From Antennarius striatus (taxonomy: Eukaryota > Chordata > Actinopteri > Lophiiformes > Antennariidae): a stretch of 64,000 nucleotides of DNA. Below the pieces are notes generated by a model that made no database searches, had not been told where the DNA came from, and saw only the letters and a list, made by a program, of their open reading frames with translations. A program made the translations under genes and the position numbers. Positions 57,951 through 64,000 of this stretch are shown in pieces (the stretch's first letter is position 1; every line of letters begins with the position of its first letter). The DNA lies in contig NC_090794.1 in NCBI RefSeq assembly GCF_040054535.1, forward strand, positions 2,107,501 to 2,171,500, in the 5' to 3' direction.

Positions 57951-59901
57951 TTAGATGATCTCATTGGTGCACTTGCAGGAGGCGGGACACCAGGATGCCA
58001 CCTGGGCATTGGTGCAGTGCCACTGCCTCTTCAGGTCGGGACAGTTGGAGTACCGATCGGTGTAGCTGCAGGGGTTGGCTGGAGGTGAGAGACACGACAG
58101 AAAAGGAGTGGTCACGTGATATGAAGGAGATTCCTCTCCCTGCTATGGTGGAACAGCCTGTTAGGTCGTAGAGGTCACGACCAGCCAAACCAGGCCTTTA
58201 TTTTATCAGCAGTATTTTCACTCACTGCACAGTTTGTTGTCACATGCTTGAGGGCAGTCGCCACAGGAGGGCCCAGCTGTGTAGGGTTTAGCATACTGGT
58301 AGTTTCCTCTGGAATGGAGTCCAAAAAAAAAAAAAATTTAACAAAAAAACCCAAAACTAAACAGAACGCAGGATGCAGATTTATCAGAAAAATTAAAACC
58401 TTTACTAAAAAAATCTGCTTACGGAGGGCAGTACTGGCAGACGTAGAAGTATTTGTATTGGGAGTTAGGGCAGTAGGCCACGGCACAGCCCACCTGGTTG
58501 GACCTGTACCACACAAGCTGCATAGAGAATACAATAATTACTGTACTTCATATAATAATGTCATTGTGTTCATCATTCAGTCAGATATAACACCTGTGTG
58601 AAGTGTCCAACCACTCCTCCGTTGGTAGATCCCACTCCGTAGCGCCAGTCCTTCACCTCGTCGTACCAGGACTGGATGGCGTTGCTCCAGGTGTTCTTGA
58701 AGCTGGACATGTACAGGTTCTCTCCACAGCCGCTAGCTAGTGTTGAAGAGGAGGAGCAGAGAGATCATTTACAATTATGTAAAGATATGTTCCTCTAAAG
58801 CAGGCATGGGCAATCTGCGGCCCGCGGGCCATGTGTGGCCCTTTAAGCTGTGTAATCCGGCCCACCAAATTACATCATAAATTTTATGAAATGAATGCAG
58901 TTGTGAAATCACTTTAAGATAACTTTTGCGTAACTATGCTTTGCTGACTGTTCAAGGCCAAAACCTTTCATATAAGGTTTTTTTTATGTGTCATTTATAT
59001 TAGTACAAATACACACTCCATCCATCTGCTCCTCAGCTCGACCGCCTGTCAAATTTTAGAACTCTGTGTGGACAACCAGTCAAAAAGGTTGCCCATCCTT
59101 GCTCTGAGGGATCCGTTCCACCCAGTTACATTTAGGAAATCACACTACGATGAATGAAGACTGTGACTTTTAATGTCCTATAATGGTCTGAAATGCTTCA
59201 GGAAATATCGTAGACGTTCTTGCTCATCTCTGTTGCTGTTTGATGACTGAATAATGATTTTATTCAGGTTTGTTTTAAATAGAATCAACCTACTGCTGAT
59301 CTTCCTCTGGCTGGAGGGGCTGTGGTTCATGGAGCAGGTGTTGGCCCATCTCTGAGCGTTGGCTGCCGCCTCGTTGTTCCAGCTCTGTGTGGTGAAGAAT
59401 CGGCACATTAAAAAAAAAACCCTCTAGATCTTTTGCTCTTGTCAGTTTATCAGTAAGCTCAAATCCAACCCCAGGAAGTTAGATTGAGCGAGACGAGACG
59501 CGTTACCATCTTCAGCATGTTGCTGGCGGTTGGCTGAACGTTGCGTCTCAGTTCGTTGTGTTTGTTCACGATCTCGTTTTGATCTGAGGGAAAAATCAGG
59601 ACAGCAAAGAGGAATGAGGAATAAAACCAAACAGTGAAGTTAGATTGTCTCGGAAAACACAAAATCGGAATAAAGATTGTGTTCAAATATTGGTAGAACA
59701 CTCACCCGCCTTCAGGCATTGGTTTCAAAAAAGGAGAGAAAGGAAAAGAACAGATTGAATATTTTAAGATAATAAAACAAAAGCTATGAAACTGTAATTA
59801 CTGTAGACAGGATATTTTCTCCTACTCACCCTTGAGGGTATTGCATGAACCTGAAGGGCAGCGAAGAGCCCAAAGGCACAGATGAAGCTCAAAGTGTTCA
59901 T
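57951..59901 (-). CDS. Secreted CAP/CRISP-type protein, copy F (complete)
   Basis: Eight exons on the minus strand: 59901-59830, 59709-59706 (4 bases), 59583-59507, 59384-59294, 58736-58594, 58517-58423, 58308-58226, 58078-57951; total 230 codons plus stop. It is the inverted counterpart of copy C with the same exon lengths except the last. Signal peptide [23 protein letters not shown] motifs [38 protein letters not shown] and [13 protein letters not shown]; hinge [13 protein letters not shown]; six-Cys tail ending [12 protein letters not shown]. Upstream, TATA-like TTTATATA lies about 50 bases from the ATG. The intron after exon 4 holds a whole hAT MITE. Confidence 0.87.
58801..59101. mobile_element. 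Non-autonomous hAT MITE with 8-bp target duplication
   Basis: Ends CAGGCATGGGCAA and TTGCCCATCCTTG are inverted repeats with one mismatch. Flanking 8-mers ctctaaag and ctctgagg match at six of eight positions, fitting a hAT-type 8-bp duplication. It contains the GGCCCGCGGGCC core, is 301 bases long and codes for nothing. Confidence 0.75.
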
Positions 59902-60440
59902 TGTGGAGGTTGTGTCCAGGAGTGTTAATCCAGGGCCAACAGGTGGGATTTATATACCAGAAATTATATAAACACGTGACAAACTAACACCGGACTCAAG
60001 GGCATCCTTTTCAGGGAACAAGATAAGGTTTTCTTGAAGGTGACACCTGTGATAATGTATGGAAACATACAGGTCTACATTTGTGTTCTTCATGATAACC
60101 GTGATGACTCACCGTGCAACATGTTCTGTATATTTTGTAATTGTGTAGCAAGGTTACAATAAGGGAGGCAGGATACCAAACAGAACATGGTATCGACATT
60201 TAAACTTGATTTTACAAGGTTAAGCTAAGATTGCACCTCCTACTTCAGAGGATAAGCAACTGTACAGAGAAGGAATGAATGTCTAATATATAAGATTTAA
60301 CATAAAGATTATGGAGATCTTTCGCTAAAGCTTTTTTTTTAATTTCTGGAAGGCGTGTAATTACTATGCAAGAAATTTTCCCTAATTTCCAGGTTGGATG
60401 CAGTTATGGTCTTTCATATATTACCTCATTGCACATACCT
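59902..60440. promoter_or_regulatory. Upstream region of CAP copy F and inverted cluster repeat
   Basis: TATA-like sequence at about 59948-59960. From about 60230 to 60360 the minus strand matches the phrase AAAGATCTCCATAATCTT found in the CAP 5' units at about 47170-47190 and 51040. This is the right limit of the duplicated block as far as I can see. Confidence 0.5.
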
Positions 60441-60735
60441 GTTAATATTGTACATATCTGGTCATTCAGTATTTTAGTGTTGGTGTTGGTTTTTGTGTAT
60501 TGAGTCTTGTTTTTGCTCTTTTGCACTCTCCTTTTTTGCACCAATCCTCGCTTTTGCACCAATAATGCTGCTCTATGTGCCTTCAATTGCCCCTTAGGGA
60601 CAAATATTTTTTATTTTATTGAATTGAAATGAATTGAAATGATTTGAATTTATTTTAATTTAATTTAATTTAATTTAAATGAATTGAAATGAATTGAATT
60701 GAATTGAATTGAATTGAATTGAATTGGTTGAATTG
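60420..60735 (+). mobile_element. Truncated non-LTR retrotransposon 3' end with long oligomer tail
   Basis: CAATTGCCCCTTAGGGACAA at 60584-60603 matches the 3' end at 32812-32835. A long TTGAA/TTTAA-type tail runs to about 60735. Family not determined. Confidence 0.5.
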
Positions 60736-61940
60736 AATTGAACTGTACTCTTCCTCACCGAAGGGGGCGCACGAGAGCGCACAAGTCCTGCAGTTCTGAC
60801 TTGTTGCTTCAAATTAAAGCTCCATCCTGCCCCCTGCTGGCAAGACTGGAATATCTGACGTGTGTCATGGAGTCAGTATTTGTGAATCATGTTATAACCT
60901 CAAGAAATATTCTAAGGAGAAGAAAGCAAAGCTCTCTGATGTTATACTTCACGTTGTTTGACACGTTCCATAATGAGCAGACCTTAAAGAAGGAACGTTG
61001 ACTTTGGCTCGGCGTCTCTCGGGACAAACAAACCCGTAGAGCCAGGTTGACCTCTGGCTGGAAACTGGGAAGGAGGAAGGAGAACACGACAGGGTGGAGG
61101 AAAAGTTAATTCCACAAGGATTTCCTAAATGTGGGCCAAACAAAAACCGCAGCTGGAGACCACACCTGCTTGATCTGGTTAATAATAAGACAAGCTCTTA
61201 ATCTAAACTGACCTGAAATGAAATATTCTCTCATGCACTGTAAAATAAATATGAACATATCAGAGGTCATGTGGGTATTGTATCTTTATTTCCTGTTTGC
61301 CGACTGGGTTTTATTCCCAGTTTCCTTTCTTTGTCTTCCTCTGTCAAGCACGTTGTAAATTTTTAATATTATTAGCATTATAAAAATCATTCTATTGAGT
61401 CATTTGTCCAACAGCCAACTAGTCGTATTATTACTGCTATAAATGCATCCATAAAGCTGATTTTCATGCTTCTATTCAATTTGCTTTTTCCTCAGAAGGT
61501 TGGTAATAAAATGTTTAAAATAATAATTTAACTCTCTTTATTGGTGCATCCAGGAAAATAATCATAAAGCTTCAAATAACTAGAATTGCCTGTCTGGGAC
61601 ATTCATCACGTCTGTGAGAAATTAAACGTATGTGACCAGCAGGAAGTCTGTCGTCATGTCAGGCTGAGACTTCTTATTCCAACCCTATAATAAAAAAAAT
61701 AGATCGACCCCCTCACCCACAAACCTCCCCCTTGGGGGTGAGGTTCCAGTCTGCAGGCTCAGCTGGTTGGAGGCCCTCCAGCCTGGATGTGCTGATTTTA
61801 TTCTGCTAATCTCTTCACCTTGCACTTTTACAGCGAGAGGCTGTTTTCACTTGGGCTCTTAAATAATCGTCTCCCACTTGGACGTTACACTTCCTATGGC
61901 TGCCCTATCACACGCACGGCTATTGTGTGGAAATTAGCTC
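60736..61940. other. Non-coding sequence, nothing recognised
   Basis: There are mixed short ORFs without splice context. GC-balanced islands near 60740-61170 and 61720-61900 could be conserved non-coding DNA, but this cannot be judged from one sequence. Confidence 0.35.
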
Positions 61941-61948
61941 CTGTTGCG

Positions 61949-62266
61949 TGATAACAAACTCCTTTTCTTTGAAAATAAACACCGGTGGTTGAATTTGGGC
62001 AGGCCTGTCCGTTTGCCAAGAGAGCCTCACTAGTGAACAGAAAGGCCCAGGTGGGGGCGTCCTGACTTCCATAGGGCAGAGTTGAGATAAGGCGATGAAC
62101 TTCTTCCTCTGTCAGTGGGCCCGGCGATAGCAGAGGTCGTCAGCTTTTGGCTGGACTTGATAAGCTCCGCTGGGCCATCCTGTGGGGGCTTATCGGCTCC
62201 CGCCAGCGAGCATCAACGGCCAGCCTCAGGGCCCGAAATGTTTACGAGCGTGGCGTCAGTTTATCT
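61949..62266. promoter_or_regulatory. Possible regulatory island with five GATA motifs
   Basis: TGATAA at 61949-61954, AGATAA at 62085-62090, TGATAA at 62158-62163, CTTATC at 62189-62194 and TTATCT at 62261-62266 lie in 318 bases of GC-balanced DNA without coding features. Enhancer function is only inferred. Confidence 0.3.
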
Positions 62267-62339
62267 CCCCGCAGAGTAGATTGTGCAGAATGGGGAAGAC
62301 GATTACTATACGTACATATCCTGCGTCGTTAAAGGTGTA

Positions 62340-62807
62340 CAGTATTTCCCGCCCTATAAGGCGCACCGAAAAGCCTTTAATCTCCTCAAAGACCGACAGC
62401 GTGTCTTATAATCCAGTGTGCCTTATATATGAATTATTATTATTATTGCTTTTATTATTACAATTTTTTTTAAAATTTTTATTTCTTTGGATACAGACCA
62501 TTCATTGAAGATGTGATTTATAATCCAGTGTGCCTTATAATCCAATGCACCATACATGAATTTTTATTATTATTATTTTTATTGTTATTAGTTTTTAATT
62601 TTATTTCTTTGGATATTGACCATTCATTGAAGATGTAACTAATAATCCACTGCAATTTATAATCCAGTGCGACCTATATATGCATTTTTATTCTTATTAT
62701 TTTTATTATTGTAATTATTTTTTAAAATATTCTATTTCTTTGGATACAGGCTATTCATTGAAGATGTGATTTATAATCCATTGCGCTTTATAGTGCAGAA
62801 AATACTG
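62340..62807. mobile_element. MITE with internal tandem repeats, TA target site
   Basis: Terminal repeats CAGTATTTCCCGCCCTATAA (left) and its imperfect complement at the right end (…TTTATAGTGCAGAAAATACTG) are flanked by TA on both sides, as in Tc1/mariner-type insertions. The inside is about three copies of a 115-130-base unit containing 'TTATAATCCAGTGTGCC' and 'GACCATTCATTGAAGATGT'. No coding capacity. Confidence 0.65.
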
Positions 62808-62809
62808 TA

Positions 62810-64000
62810 GATTGACCTGTTGAGTTTGGTGTAGTCAATACTGAGCGGATCTGAACTTGTGAAGTCAAGAGTTTAAATGTGATAGAATGTGAATTCCTGT
62901 GTGTAAATGATCAAAAATAAAACAGAAAAGTGGGAATAAAGAAGGAAAACTTGAGGGAAATCCATCCTGATGGTCAGGGAGACGCTGGGAGATCAGCTCC
63001 ATCAGTCTGAAGACAGGTCATTTAGTCTGTTATCGCCTCACAACGCCGTCCCTTTGGGTTTAGAAACAGGATGCTGGGGGGGGGGGGTAGCAAAAAACGG
63101 CTCCCTCTATTTGAATCTGAACATCTCAGAGAGGAGCAAACTGAGCATTATTACCTCTTGGAACGACTTTGAGGTCAGGATTGCACACACACCGTCCCGC
63201 TCGGTGGTGAGGTTCGGGTCGTAGCTCCTCGACGCCACGCCGAAGCGTCACCTGTGGAAACGCAGGACAAACACCCAGACCTCCCTTCTAATCACAGCTC
63301 TGGGTTGTGGTTGTGCAGCTTCCTTCCTTTCATTGATTGCATCGAGATGCAAGACAACAAATGCTGCTAACAGACCCCTGAGATAGCCGCTTAGGCTTTC
63401 AGCAGAAAACACAGGAACACGTGGAACCCACCCCTCAAAGCAAAAATAAATAAATAAAAGCCCACAGATCTGCTCCGGCGCTGACGGATCGTTTCATCGA
63501 TGCTTGATTTCTAATCTCTTTGCGGTCGCAGCTTCTATAGATCAATATATACCTTCCTATGTTGTCCCTGGCGTCACCAGTTCAACCAGTCTGAGCAGCA
63601 GGCCTGGTGTTGTTCTTTCTCCAGAGCCGCTGCCCGTTTGACAGCTAAATGGTTCTCCGGCAAATCTATATTAAACAAACAATGAGGGACGTCCAGAGGC
63701 TGCAGGACAGGAAAAGATATCCCAAAACACAATGTATGGAAAAACATTCACACACGACTAGAAGTAAAAGATAAATAAATACATCAGCAGCTAATGGATC
63801 AGGTCACTGCTGGTTTAACGGAAAAACCAACTGTTGACGCTCAAACTAAAGCTTTTTTATTCTCATTTCTGTGCTTTTATTGATTTGATTTTAGATTTCT
63901 GGTTTTGTTTTGTGATTTTTCTTTTATTACTCTTTTAAATTGGCGACGCGTCTGGGGTGTACCCCACCTCTCGTCCAAAGCAGCTGAAGACAAGACGATT
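62810..64000. other. Right-edge non-coding sequence
   Basis: There is no exon with splice context and no recognisable protein; a G run lies at about 63077-63087. The 84-codon ORF at 62970-63224 has no family features. Confidence 0.4.

Overview
The window is nuclear DNA of a ray-finned (teleost) fish with a compact genome. Genes are split into many small exons with introns mostly of 60-250 bp, AC/GT and AT microsatellites and short MITEs are common, and the translated exons match vertebrate proteins along their length. Exons were placed by reading GT/AG (one GC/AG) boundaries and checking that phases close. The six main gene models close in frame at lengths expected for their families, except znf106, which is short.

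Layout, left to right. 1-654 (-) is the first coding exon of an unrecognised low-complexity nuclear-type protein, running off the left edge. 4328-8584 (+) is ttbk2, tau-tubulin kinase 2, in 14 coding exons. 10323-11401 (-) is churc1, a Churchill zinc-binding protein, head to head with 12513-17738 (+) znf106, a zinc-finger plus WD40 protein in 18 coding exons. 18638-26876 (-) is capn3, the muscle-type calpain, in 23 exons, tail to tail with znf106 across a two-way poly(A) signal. 28588-33498 (+) is nrbp1, a pseudokinase adaptor. 36564-43574 (-) is maco1 (macoilin), an ER and neuronal multi-pass coiled-coil protein. ttbk2, znf106 and capn3 are also neighbours on human 15q15; churc1, nrbp1 and maco1 come from other human blocks, so this is a teleost rearranged neighbourhood.

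The right third (about 43.6-60.4 kb) is a young cluster of secreted CAP/CRISP-type genes. There are three complete genes (51147-52765 +, 55345-57031 -, 57951-59901 -), three partial copies (44306, 49276, 53131) and a promoter-only remnant (46905). The copies are direct repeats on the left side and an inverted repeat on the right, with a short hairpin near the axis. Pieces of the maco1 5' end recur inside the cluster, which shows where the duplicated block began. From 60 to 64 kb I see no gene, only repeat ends, a MITE with internal tandem repeats, and a possible regulatory island rich in GATA motifs.

The most unusual points are: capn3 lacks the exon for the IS1 insertion that marks calpain-3; the CAP genes seem to need a 4-base exon; one CAP paralog has lost a core histidine of its family; three introns in ttbk2 and znf106 are multiples of three without stops; and the CAP cluster has a palindromic architecture. 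No virus-derived element was recognised.
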